Shown: positions 11,280 through 21,720 of the stretch, piece after piece | Layout of the letters: each line of letters opens with the position of its first letter | How positions within the stretch are numbered: the stretch's first letter is position 1 | Assembly: GCA_948567375.1 (NCBI GenBank) | Contig: OX419760.1 | Coordinates: 46,686,001-46,750,000, forward strand | Length of the DNA stretch: 64,000 nt | From: Lunularia cruciata | Lineage: Eukaryota; Streptophyta; Marchantiopsida; Lunulariales; Lunulariaceae | Direction: 5' to 3' | Made by a program: the position numbers and the translations under genes | The notes under the pieces: model-generated | What the model was told of the DNA's origin: nothing | What the model saw: the letters and a program-made list of their open reading frames with translations, nothing else | Databases searched by the model: none

Positions 11280-12857
11280 GATTTGAGTTGCACTTTTCTA
11301 TTGTGATGTCTCCCTTGAAGAAGAATTTTGATGTCTTAATGCAGTCACCCAAAGTAGGCACACTACAACTATCCCAAGTACTTGAATTTGACACATTTGT
11401 GTTTTTTAGTAGTGGAGTTGAGATTTTTCATACCTCCCAACAGTAGCAAAAATCAAGGAGAAGAAGAACCCAAAATTCTTTGATTTGAGAGGAAACATGT
11501 TGCATGTATTGAGGAGAACTTGAAAAAGTGCTTGGGTCCAATTCAAAACCTCACTGGGCAAAGCCTCAATCAAGACTAGCCCTAAGCATCAAAGAAATGA
11601 CAAGGAGTTTTGAATCCTTATTCAAACACAAGAAGATGGATAATGGTTGGAAGGTACAAGGATATCACAACCTTGCTTGGTACACCACTGCCTCCTTGGT
11701 GATGAAGTTGTTCAAATCTTCATTGAAAAATAACATGGACAATGTGCATGCAACCTTCTTCCAACTACTACATGAAGGCAAACCTGTAGATGGGGCAAAG
11801 ATGTTCTATCATTTCTCCAAAGGGCTCATGGAGCAATTACAAACAGCAAGAGGACGTGCTTTCCTCTCACCTTTCATGCTGCATTTCTACATTGGGATGA
11901 AACTATTGAGGGAGGAGAGGAAGCTCTGCTTGGTGTATTACTATCCCTCTTGGTATTACCAATGGAAACCATGATATGAAGGTGAAATCAAGAAGTATAA
12001 GAACACCTTCCTAAAATGCCAATAGATGGGAGAGTGGGTGCCCATTGACAAGGCTGCTGGAGAAAGAACCAACAAAAAAAAGGCAGTTGTGACTCCGACA
12101 AGAATTGGTAAGAGACACCGGCCAAACTCTCAAGTAGTGGACTCCTTGGAGGATGAGACTTCCTAGGGCCATGGTGAATACCAATTGGGAAGTGATGGAA
12201 GGGGTGACTAAGACTCACAAGGTGGCCCTAATGAAGCCAATATGCTCATAGCACACAAGAGGGAATTTCACCAACTATAGGAGTAGCACACCAAGAGCAG
12301 GAGAACTCTTTCTCCAAGATCAAGGTGGATTCCGACAAGGCAGAATCAAGAAAGGATGCAAGAGTGGAAGTTCAATCTACTTTTGTGATAGTATTGGATT
12401 GACATGCCAGACCAGGCCATCTGGACCAAGTAGATGTTGTGGTGGATGATGAAGAGGGGATCCCAATATCTCGACTGCAGAAGAGTACTCCTCCCTTGAC
12501 ACCAATACACAATGAAGAGATAACAATTCAAGTTCTACCTGCCACTCAAGGAGATGTGCATTAGGTGGTAACTCCACCTTAGCAACCAGTACTTGAGACT
12601 ATCCTACCTTCACCATCCTAGGTGAGTGGAAGGGGAATTTCAAGGGAGAAGGGAAAAGACCAAGAAGATGGGTGTCTTAGACCTAGACCAAATTATTGCA
12701 GAATTTCATGTGGTGAATGATTCTAGAACCAAAGAAGGGAAACCGTCAAGCACCTCAAGAGCACCACAAGTGCAACATGCCCCAATGATCCTTGCATCAA
12801 CTCAAGACTTCCCACAAGTTAGTGGAGCTACACCAACCCCACCACGAGAGGCATTGG
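11280..12857 (+). pseudogene. Gag-like ORF of element B, first part
   Basis: The longest open piece is 11528-11974 (148 codons), with VMKLFKSSLKNN, HEGKPVDGAKMFYHFSKG and MLHFYIGMKLLREER. These match, in order and spacing, segments of the G ORFs (21.9, 52.2 kb) and the H ORF (39.8 kb). Later parts to 12857 match the reverse-strand ORF at 46.9-46.3 kb. It is cut by element C at 12858 and resumes at 18502. Several stops. No named domain recognised. Confidence 0.6.
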
Positions 12858-13269
12858 TGTAAAAGACCAAATCTGAGGAGAGAAATAGGAGAATGGAAAC
12901 TCACATTGGGACACTTGAATGAGGGAAAACTCCAAATCCCTAGCATGAGCTTTGGCTTTGGTATTTATAGGTAGCATACAAGGCCCTTGAGAAGCTTCTC
13001 AAGAAGCTTCCACAAGCCACTTTTTTAGAGTGCAAGTCAAGTTAACTAGGAAGCTTCTCAAGAAGCTTCCTTCTAGAAGCCGCCTACTTGGCGTGCAAGC
13101 TAAGCTAGTTGGAAGCTTCTAGAAGCTACTTACTTAAGATGCAAGCTAAGCTAACCATGAAGCTTCCCAAGAAGCTTCCTAGATACTTCTGGAATATTCT
13201 AGGCTAATTTGTCTTATGTGCTACTACGTGAGCCCAACTGACTTTGTCGCTAAACTCCATATTGTTACA
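12858..13269 (-). repeat. 3' LTR of element C
   Basis: 412 bp, minus orientation. It holds the same TATA box (12961-12970) and GAAnnTTC arrays as the other LTR, including TTCTGGAATATTC at 13187-13199 and GAAGCTTCTAGAA at 13112-13124. Confidence 0.95.
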
Positions 13270-13284
13270 TATTCCCCCGCCGCT
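13270..13284 (-). promoter_or_regulatory. Polypurine tract of element C
   Basis: On the minus strand AGCGGCGGGGGAATA directly precedes the LTR start TGTAACAATATGG. Confidence 0.85.
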
Positions 13285-13299
13285 AGTTGGTGACGTTCT

Positions 13300-13848
13300 C
13301 GTCGCCAATGAAGCTTTGAATTCCTAGATGGCCGTCTGTGCATTTTGGAGGTGAGAAAGAGGTTCCCAGGTGGCATCATGAAGGGGATACCCTTTCCAAA
13401 GGAACTTGTAGTCCGTATGTTGGCAACGGCCTCGTTGAATGTGGCGATGCGCAAGGATATGATCAACTTTGTACTCCTCATGATCATTGATAGGGATAGG
13501 AAGAGGGTGAGGTTGGACTCAAGAGGTAAAGGAAGAGGGGTTAGGAACAAAGGGTTTCAACTTGGAAACATGAAAGACATGATGGATACGCATGTGACAA
13601 GGCAAGGCAAGATGATAAGCAACAAGAGAGACAATTTGGGTGATATCAAAGGGTCCTATCCAATTAGGGGCAAGTTTACGAACTTGGGTATCAAGTGGGA
13701 GAGAGAGGTTACTAGAGGATAGCATGACTTTATCACAAACTTCAAAGGTGAGATCGCGACAATGGTGGTCCGCATATTGTTTTTGGTGATTTTGAGCAAC
13801 AAGGAGGTGAGACTTGGCTTGTTGGAGAGATTGGGATATAGTGGTCAA
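13300..13848 (-). pseudogene. Integrase C-terminus and chromodomain, element C
   Basis: Minus frame 13519-13848 carries WIGPFDITQIV and RIHHVFHVSKLKPF, the usual integrase C-terminal segment. Just beyond, in another frame (about 13485-13315), is a chromodomain: HEEYKVDHILAHR, then YKFLWKGYPLHDATWEPLSH. The aromatic and W-x-x-W-E-P features fit the chromodomain fold, which in chromoviruses guides integration to marked chromatin. A TAG interrupts its last helix. A frameshift separates the two parts. Confidence 0.85.
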
Positions 13849-13869
13849 GAATGTGGAAGTATGAGGAAC

Positions 13870-14706
13870 CTAAGATGGACGGGGAGCAAGAAAAGAATCT
13901 GGAACAAGCGGATCTTGGCCAAAATTGGGAAAAAAAGGAGAGAATCCGATGCTTGCCTGTTTGGAATTGTTGTAGGCAAATTCAGCAGTGGCAAGACATT
14001 CATCCCAATTGGTATGGTGGACATTGACAAAGGCACGCAACATATCCTCCAATGTGCGATTTTCATGTTTGGTTTGTCCATCAGTTTGAGGATGATAGGC
14101 CATGGACAAAGCAAGCTTGGTGCCAAGTATCTGAAAGAGTGCTTGCCAAAACTTCCCGGTAAAGCAAGGATCACGGTCGGAGATGAGTACACGTGGCATT
14201 CTATGATGCTTGAAGACATTGTCAAAGTAGATTTGTGCTAAGGTTGGAGCATCCATGGTATCACAGGTTGGTGCCAAGTGGATTTGCTTACTAAGCTTAT
14301 CCACAAACACCACGATGGCGGTGTGTCCTTCTTTTGTCATTGGCAAGGATGTGATGAGATCCAAGCTCACATGCTCCCAACGAGCTGATGGAATGATAAG
14401 CGGTTGAAGGAGTCCACCTGGCTTCTGGTTGCTGGCCTTGTTACGTTGGCAACTCTCACACGATCGGACAAATTCTCAAACATCACGTGTCATGTTGGGC
14501 CACCACCATTGACGTTGGAGTGTACCCAAGGTCTTGTTCACACCCATGTGACCAGCAATGGGTAAATCATGGGCTTCTTGAAGGCGCACAAGTTGAAGAT
14601 CACCTTTGGCTGGAACACAGATCCGGTCCGCATGGAATAGGAGGCCTTCCTTGAAGGAGAAGGTGTTGTACTCCTTGTCACCTATTGTTAGCCAACCATG
14701 TACCAT
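13870..14706 (-). pseudogene. Integrase of element C
   Basis: The zinc-binding part (14706-14476) has HDLPIAGHMGVNKT and WWWPNM. A TGA follows TRDV, then C-x2-C is read through the next frame segment. The core 14370-13870 starts SLDLITSLPMT with the first Asp, and SDRDPCFTGKFWQ holds the second. The expected Glu 36 residues further, usually in QTE, is Lys (codon at 14068-14070). Without that Glu the D-D-35-E site cannot bind its metal ions. Confidence 0.85.
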
Positions 14707-14724
14707 TTGGAAGAAGGGATCTTG

Positions 14725-15468
14725 CTATAGAGCTAACCGAAACTTGTTATGAATCTTGGGATCAATTGACACCGTCGTAATTAATGCCATGAGGTGAGGA
14801 AGAGATTTCAAATCAGGTCGTCGTGATAGAGCATCAGGGATGACATGGAACCGACCTGGTTTGTACTCAAGTTTGATATCGAACAATTGGAGTTGCTCTT
14901 CCCATCGATGATGTCGACTCTTCATGTGCTCTAGGTGTAAGGTCTGCAACAATGGCTTGTGATCAATTTGCATGATCACTTGTTTCCCCAAGAGATAATG
15001 CCTCCATACCTTGGTGGCATATACCATTGCAAGTTGTTCCCAATCTTGAGCAGAGTAATTTCTTTCAGTTGTATTTAGTCAATGAGATACAAAGGCAATA
15101 GGATGTAGTCCATCTGGAAATTCTTGTTGCAACACAGCTCCAATTGCAAAGTTAGAAGCATCAAAATCAACCACACAAGGTAGTTGAGGATCATATGGTT
15201 GAAGAATGGGTCTTGAAGATACCATATGCTTTAACTTCTGGAATGCTTCTTCATGCTTGGTGATCCATTGGAAGCTCGAGTTTTTTCCCAAGAGGTCAAT
15301 CAATGGTGCAGCCACGTGAGCATAATAGTGGATGAACCGTCGGTAAAAACTGGCCAATCCATTGAATTCTCGTACTTTGGTAGCATCCTTCGGGGTAGGC
15401 CAATCAGTAAGGGCCTTGATCTTCTCTTCTTCCATCTTGATCTCCTCTGATGAGATCTTATAACCCAA
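14725..15468 (-). pseudogene. RT connection and RNase H of element C
   Basis: Two minus frames (15468-15079 and 15027-14725) separated by an in-frame TGA near 15076. The first ends with FDASNFAIGAVLQQ, the start of RNase H with its Asp. The second holds IDHKPLLQTL and IPDALSR. A TAG at about 14722 precedes the integrase frame. RNase H would remove the RNA strand during copying. Confidence 0.85.
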
Positions 15469-15504
15469 GAAGGTAACCTCCTTATGCCAAAAAGCACACT
15501 TTGA

Positions 15505-16101
15505 CTACTTGCAGTAAAATTTCCACTGTTGTAGTCGTCTTAGGACTTCTTGCACCTTATTCCTGTGTTCTACCTCCATCCTACTATAGATTAAGATATC
15601 ATCTAAGAACACTACCATGGACTGATCCAATAGTCCTTCCAACACCCGATGCATCTGATCCATGAAGACTGCTGGAGCATTAGTGAGTCTGAAAGGTAGA
15701 ACTCTCCACTCAAAATGTCCATACCTTGTGGGAAAGGCAGTCTTTTGCACGTCCTCTCCTTCAATAGGAATTTTCCAATAGCCGCTACAAAGATCTAGCT
15801 TGGAAAAGTAGCGTGTTCCACTTAATTGATCAAGCAGGTCATCAATCCAAGGCAAGGGATATGCATTCTTCACGGTTTGCTTATTGAGCCCACGGTAATC
15901 ATTACAAAAACAAAGTCCTCCGTCCTTCTTTGGAACAAATAGTACTAGTGCTCTCCACGGAGAGGTACTATGTCGTATGAAATCCTTCTCCAACAACTCT
16001 ATAAGTGTTGTTCGCAACTCCTCCAACTCCTTTAGTGAGAGCCGATAGATTGGTCTACTCACTAGAGTACTCCCTAGCAATAACTCAATCTTGAAGGGCA
16101 T
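15505..16101 (-). pseudogene. Reverse transcriptase core of element C
   Basis: 198 codons containing VPKKDGGL, NDYRGLNKQTVKNAYPLP, FSKLDLCSGYW, LTNAPAVFMDQM and VVFLDDILIYS. Both Asp of the F-L-D-D site and the earlier LDL Asp are kept, so the core looks intact. A TAG at 15502-15504 after WKFYCK cuts it from the thumb and RNase H. Compared with relatives, NDYRGLN has Cys-rich neighbours (LCFCN). Confidence 0.9.
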
Positions 16102-16432
16102 ACCTCAATCACAGGGTAATCCCTTTGGCAAATCATCTAGATATACATCTGCAAACTCCTGAACTATCCAATCAACCGTTGCTTGATGCGGCACTTGGCC
16201 CTCCTCAAATTGTTCTTGTGCAATCGGCTTTGATCCACACCGCAAATACAGACTTATCTTGCCGCAAAGCTTGCTCTATGGTTGCTTCATTAACAAACTT
16301 CCCTTTTAGGGATTCATCTCTCTTCCAAGCTTGCTTCATGGTTGCCTTCTTGGCAAACTTCCCATCTTGGGACTCATCTCCCTTCTAGATTTGCTCTATG
16401 GCTACCTTCTCAGCAAACTTCCCATCTTGGGA
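16102..16432 (-). pseudogene. Protease-to-RT linker of element C
   Basis: Contains about three imperfect copies of a roughly 60-bp unit (CTTGCTCTATGGTTGC, CTTGCTTCATGGTTGC, TTTGCTCTATGGCTAC near 16267, 16331 and 16389, plus strand). Linker expansions like this are common in polyproteins. No domain seen. Confidence 0.6.
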
Positions 16433-16790
16433 CTAACTATTCTTAGGTGTCTTACTCAAAGGTGCTAGACGACCTAATCGGAAATTCTTACCTTGGTGTT
16501 GTACTTGAATTTGACGTCGGGTCCAATCAAATTGAACCTTATGACGTTCAGGCCAAGGTAGACCTAGAATGATATCATAGTGTAGAGGTGCCACTACAAA
16601 CCTCATACACTCCAAATACTCCTTCCCAATCTTGGAGGTAACAAGATACAAGGTGCGGAATGCATAACCTTTTTTACCATCCGCCATCATCAAACTACTT
16701 CCAATCATTGGCTTGATAGGAATACCCAATCCCTTTGCTACTTGCATAGACATGCAATTCTCTAAACTTCCAAAATCAACCAAAATCCTA
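16433..16790 (-). pseudogene. Aspartic protease of element C
   Basis: Reads ILVDFGSLENCMSMQVAKGL, then DIILGLPWPERHK. The family triplet D-S/T-G is D-F-G, which should abolish catalysis. There is no clean start: the domain is a piece of the polyprotein. Confidence 0.8.
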
Positions 16791-16959
16791 CAACCCGATT
16801 AGATATCGTACCTTGCAAGTGAAGCAAACTTGCATAGATCGAGCCTTCAATCCCATTAGAACTAATCAAGCTCCCAATAGGCGGCTTGAAATCTCCTATT
16901 GGGATTCTTTGTTTCCTTGATCATTCTTTTCCACAAACTCCATCTGGGCAACTTGTTGA

Positions 16960-17760
16960 GGTCGCCCATTCCTAAGTGGACATTTAGCAATGTGATGTCC
17001 AACTTGGCGACAATAAAAGCAACCTCCATTTTGTCGTAATCTTTCTCTATCTACTGTACCAGGTGGTCTTCATTAGATAACATCAATCTCCATTGGTACC
17101 GGTTCTTCCACTCATGCGTAGTGTACTGGTAGGCTTTGTGTAAGTCAAGGTCGAGACCAATTTGTCGCAACCAAGGAATCAAAATGCTCAGCCAATTGCA
17201 TAGCTTCTTCTACTTTTTGTGGCTCCCGCATGGTCACCTCCAATTTGGTTTGTGACTTCAATCCTCGCACAAATTGATCCTGAACTTCACCTTCTTGGAT
17301 ATTTGGAATTTGCATGATGATGTTCTGAAATTGTGTGATTTAGCTTCTCACTGATTATTTACCTCAACTCTGCCAATTTATCTCGTGCGGCTCAGGTGGC
17401 ATTTATCATTTAAAATTGACCAAGTATTGCATCTTTGAATTCTGCCCCTGTCAAAATTGGTGTAACAATTTGTTGTTCAGCTCTTTCCATTAGAAATTGC
17501 CACCAAAGTTTTGCCACACGATCCAATTGGCTAGAAGCCAAGAAAATTTGTTTCCGCTCGTCTTGAAGATTGGTGGCTTCAAAGTAACGTTCGCAATCAA
17601 ACACAAAATTCTCCACTATGCTTAGAATATTCTTGCCTTCAAACACCTTGGGTTTTGGAAATCAAATGTGATCTTCTCCATCTCGAACTGGCGCTCTGTC
17701 TATCTGTTCTCGTCGTTGTTGGTCTCATTCACCCAACAATCGAGTAAGATGCTCGATTTG
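16960..17760 (-). pseudogene. Gag (capsid, zinc knuckle) of element C
   Basis: Minus frame 17646-17410 has a capsid-like segment with FDCERYFEATN and VAKLWWQFLMERA. At 17021-16980 a complete C-x2-C-x4-H-x4-C knuckle reads CFYCRQVGHHIAKC. Stops and shifts separate these. Gag would package the RNA. Confidence 0.8.
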
Positions 17761-18057
17761 TTGTTGCATTGCAAGGATAACATTCGGTATTTCCGCTATC
17801 GCTACTACTCTATTCCACTATACTCAATTTATCTAGTTGATTAACACATGTATACAACACATCCACTGTTCTCCATAAGTTACAATTGGAAGTATCAAGG
17901 GTTCCTCTGACACAATGATCATATGTAAAAAATCCTGCCCAAAGCACGAGGTGATCAATTGTGTGAAACAATGCTTTGGTAATATTTAGACATGAAAGTC
18001 CCAATGGTTTGGAGGAAGTGGATTTGGTGGTCCATAAATTCTATCCATCCCATTCCT

Positions 18058-18069
18058 GCTCTAATACCA
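18058..18069 (-). promoter_or_regulatory. tRNA primer-binding site of element C
   Basis: Minus strand TGGTATTAGAGC lies one base inside the 5' LTR. It differs by one base from TGGTATCAGAGC, the usual plant site complementary to initiator methionine tRNA. Confidence 0.85.
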
Positions 18070-18173
18070 ATGTAAAAGACCGAATCCGAGGAGAGAAATA
18101 GGAGAATGGAAACTCACATTGGGACACTTGAATGAGGGAAAACTCCAAATGCCTAGCATGAGCTTTGGCTTTG

Positions 18174-18183
18174 GTATTTATAG
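18174..18183 (-). promoter_or_regulatory. TATA box of element C
   Basis: Minus strand CTATAAATAC matches the plant TATA consensus. It lies left of (downstream from) the GAAnnTTC arrays and about 105 bp from the inner LTR edge, a normal U3/R layout. Confidence 0.8.
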
Positions 18184-18204
18184 GTAGCATACAAGGCCCT
18201 TGAA

Positions 18205-18426
18205 AAGCTTCTCAAGAAGCTTCCTCAAGCCGCTTTCTTAGAGTGCAAGCCAAGTTAACTAGGAAGCTCCTCAAAAAGCTTCCCTCTAGAAGCCGCCTAC
18301 TTGGCATGCAAGCTAAGCTAGTTGAAAGCTTCTAGAAGCTTCCTTCTAGAAGCTACTTACTTAAGATGCAAGCTAAGCTAACCGGGAAGCTTCCCAAGAA
18401 GCTTCCTAGATACTTCCGGAATATTC
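18205..18426 (-). promoter_or_regulatory. Heat-shock-element array in the C promoter
   Basis: Perfect three-unit heat-shock elements (alternating GAA/TTC blocks with 2-bp gaps): TTCTAGAAGCTTC at 18330-18342 and TTCCGGAATATTC at 18414-18426. Two-unit sites GAAGCTTC lie at 18216-18223, 18386-18393 and 18398-18405, and TTCTAGAA at 18344-18351. All are upstream of the TATA box in the minus direction. Heat-shock factors bind this pattern as trimers. Heat induction is inference. Confidence 0.7.
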
Positions 18427-18501
18427 TAGGCTAATTTGTCTTATGTGCTACTTCGTGAGCCCAACTAACTTCATCGCTAAACTCCATATTGTTACAATTG
18501 G

Positions 18502-19870
18502 TGTCCAAGCCAAACCCATTGATGTGCATGGAAGGGCCCTTTATGTACCCTCACAACTATCATCTGGGTTGTCTACATGTTGGGACTAGTACTGAAGACT
18601 CTAGAATACCTACTCCTTGCCTACCAAGAAATTAACCCTATGTTGATGGATCAAAAAAGATTGATCATTTTTTGCACTTCCATATTCAAATGGCCATATG
18701 GGAGAACAAGCAGTAGCTGAGGGAGTTGGTAGAAGCTAACACCCACATCTTGCACTTGGAGACCCAACTCATAGAAATTGGTATGGTGCATAAGAATACC
18801 AACATCGTGATGTATGAGACTCTTAGGAGATGGCTCATCTCCAAGAACTGCTGGAATGGGCAGAAAGGACAGATCAATATGGTGATAATGGCCATGGAGC
18901 ACCATAAAGAGGGAGTAAGGCACTACAAACAAAAGAAGACCCACTTTCCATAGAGACAAAACTTTTTCACCTTGAATTTGCTCTAGAAAATTGGGAAGCC
19001 TCCTTGAAGACAAAGCAGGGTGAGTTCATTGTACTTTCCAACAACTACAAGGATTGGAAGCATGAAAATGACTCTATGCTAATGGAGCACAAGGAGGAAT
19101 TATGAAGCATCAAGGCAGACCTTGCAATGATGAAGGTAGGGTCTACCCAACAAGAGAAGGCCTTCATAGATTACAAGACCATATAGAAGGAGAGAATGTG
19201 GGAGAAAGATCATGAGATCTCCAAGGCTAAGGAGGAGATAGCAGGCTCAAGACAATAGATTACCCAACTGGACTAAACTTGACAACTATCCAAGCTGCAA
19301 GTGGAGGAGATGAAGAAGAAGTATGCCAAGGAGTTTGATGTTAGCTACCAGGAGGTGATGTCCATGAAGAAGGAGTTGGATGGCCTATGGAAGGAGAAGG
19401 CTATAGAAGAGAAATCTTGTGATGCCACCTTGGAAATAACCAAGATGTGCATCAAGGAGTTGTCCATTCTTGTGGCTGACCATGAAGATAGCCCACATCC
19501 TCTAAGTACAAGTCAAACAAGAGGTGGAGATGGAGTTTCTATCCATTTGTGATATTCTAGACAAGGAACAAACACAAATTCTTAAATTTTGGAAGACACT
19601 TTTAATAGGCTGAAGACCCATGGGGAATTGGCTGCTACAACCCAAGCTCACTAGGCTAAGCTGTGGGAGCTGATGTCAGAAATACACACTTTAGAAGCCA
19701 AGACCTACTCCACTAAACAGTTAACCTAGCTAGCATAGAAGTTGTGCAAGCATGGCAATGCCAAGTTTAAGAGTGTTTTAAGTAGTATCCACCATGAACT
19801 AGAGGAGTAAAATGAACATGTCAAGTAGTTGATTTGGAGCTGTAAAGGAGAAGGAGGGTCATGGAAATAG
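18502..19870 (+). pseudogene. Gag-like ORF of element B, second part
   Basis: Resumes the frame cut at 12857. Removing element C and one ATTGG restores the order seen in the unbroken reverse copy at 46.3-44.8 kb (SEALVPKPNP there spans the junction). The C-terminal half is coiled-coil-like, with MEEMKKKYAKEFDVSYQEVM at 19301 and ITKMCIKELSILVADHED at about 19437. Stops occur throughout. Confidence 0.65.
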
Positions 19871-19921
19871 ATCATGGTGTACAATACTTGTATGATTGTA
19901 GTTTTGGACCATTGGGCTGTA

Positions 19922-19989
19922 ACTTCATCATGATGGGGACTTCATTATGATAGGGACTTCATCATGACATAGATTTCATCATGATGGGA
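19922..19989 (+). repeat. 17-bp repeat, four units (element B)
   Basis: Units start at 19922, 19939, 19956 and 19973, consensus ACTTCATCATGATGGGG. Same position after the coiled coil as in elements A and D. Confidence 0.85.
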
Positions 19990-20204
19990 TATCCCTATGC
20001 AATGATCACATAGGAATTCTTTGAGCAATTAAGACATTGTACATTAAATTGATTCCTTTGTAACATTCTTCCTATATGTGGCTAGAGACAAAGTATTAGT
20101 AAAGTGTATAGCATGCGCCTTTGTGCATGTGGCACGTCTATAGCATTTAATCTGTTACAATCAATTAGGTAGAATAGGGGTGGCCTTGATTTATAGTTGA
20201 TTCA

Positions 20205-20664
20205 TAGTCATGGCATCACACAGCCGTGGATGTGCCCCATATTACTGTAATAGGGAATATAAAGAGAGTCAACCTGACTAATACATGTTCAATCAGCATT
20301 GAGAAGTGCCTTCAGGGATGGGTAGAATGCTCTCATTGGCTCTATGCTATGCATTGTATAGGTAACTGCAAGGGAGAGACCTCTGGGGCTGAAGACCAAC
20401 ATGATAGACTGAATAATCAGCTCCAGGAGCTCATGCATTGGGATATCATTCATTGATGTGATTTACTGGTTTTATTTTTCCTATAGTGTGCCATAGAAGG
20501 ATGCTCTATCCTCTCCTAGGAGTTGTCTTGCCCAAGAGGTTAAATACATAACAATAGCCAACTTGTGACAAAGTGACCTTTTCCAATTCCAAACTGTATC
20601 CTCATGGGAACAACCTGTTCTTACAAAATATACTACAAGCAAGTACGTCAAAATTGGGCTGTCA
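20205..20664 (-). repeat. Repeats T and R, fragments
   Basis: 20210-20260 matches, in reverse, 44430-44475 (repeat T). 20480-20664 matches, in reverse, the start of repeat R (38196 and 43271), with the shared core TTTAACCTCTTGGGCA and a minus-strand start TGACAGCCC. This is the 3' side of element B. Confidence 0.65.
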
Positions 20665-21720
20665 TAGACATATTTTAATGTCATTTATTTGTATTAATAA
20701 ATGCACTTGCATGTGGAATTTTCATTAAAGAAGTGAAATTTCACGGGATGTTTTGTTATTTACTAAGCGTACCTCAAGCTAGGACTCAATTAGTAGTAAT
20801 ATTTATTGTAGAATTTAAGACACATATTATGTATTATTTGTTTTTTGTTATTAATTTTAACTTTGCTAGTCAAAAAATCATGGTCTATGCTACAAATTAG
20901 ATAGGAATTTGTAGTGCATAGATAAGTGCATTTTTGAGTTGAGACTTTTGAGGTTCTAACCCAAATAGGAGAGTCTAAGATGAAGAAACACTTGAAGGGA
21001 GAGTGGAACTTGGGGCCAAAGGCTGCTCAAAGGCAAATGGTTCAGGGAAAGGCAAGGACCTTGCCCCAAAGGTATTTGTACATAATGTCATTTTGGTTGT
21101 GTAGCACTTGCTCAATTATCAAGGCTCAGCCAAATGATTTTGCTCCAATGTAGCTCTTTTTGAACCCAGCACATGGCAAGTATTGTACATCAATTTGAAT
21201 GTGCTGCAAACACATTCAAGGATGACCATTCCAAATCAAAACTGTAATTTGCATTTTGAGAAACACTATTTGCATTTGTCACATTGCCCGCATCGGAACT
21301 CAGAAAGTTGGAGGAGAGTGATGGTTTGCATGTGCTAGCAGTATTGAAAGTGTGACAAGGAACAAGGATGACCCAACCACTTTCTGACTAAAGAATGACT
21401 AAAGATTTTGCCTATTAAAAAAAGTAGTGAATGGCATTTCCCATTTTTTCACTTCAAGAGAGAGATTTAGCACAGTCAATCCCAAATTTGAGCCTTTGCT
21501 GCAATAGTTGTCCTAGTCTTTGAAGCCAAACTAGCCTTCACTTCAAATCCTTATTTGTCATGAGATGCTGTTTGTTCAAACACCAATAAGGAAGGCCCTA
21601 ATGCCATCCCCCAAAGCCCAGCAGTGAATGCCTGGGCAGTATACTACAGTAGAAAGATAATTTAGAGCAAGCATATGGGATTCTTGCTCTAGGATTGGGA
21701 TGTAACCAACTTCAAAATCA
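20665..21720. other. No gene recognised
   Basis: AT-rich to about 20940, then a more balanced stretch with short broken frames. I find no family resemblance. It may be the decayed 5' part of the G element that follows. Confidence 0.3.

Larger units (their letters stand above)
12858..18496 (-). mobile_element. Chromovirus (Ty3 with chromodomain), element C
   Basis: A 5.64-kb minus-strand element with LTRs at 12858-13269 and 18071-18496, both TGT...ACA. It is flanked by a 5-bp target duplication ATTGG (12853-12857 and 18497-18501). Reading the minus strand: LTR, primer-binding site, gag with zinc knuckle, protease, reverse transcriptase, RNase H, integrase, chromodomain, polypurine tract, LTR. 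The LTRs differ by about twenty substitutions and one 14-bp indel by eye. Several stops, an altered protease triplet and a changed integrase catalytic residue make it non-autonomous. It splits the gag-like ORF of element B. Confidence 0.95.
18071..18496 (-). repeat. 5' LTR of element C
   Basis: 426 bp, minus orientation, with U3 at the right. It has 14 bp more than the 3' LTR, an extra copy of a GCTTCCTTCTAGAA-like unit near 18338-18351. Confidence 0.95.

Noticed and set aside
13345-14241. Two long plus frames (125 and 159 codons) opposite the chromovirus integrase
   Set aside because: They are antisense shadows. The minus strand carries recognisable integrase and chromodomain motifs over the same bases.
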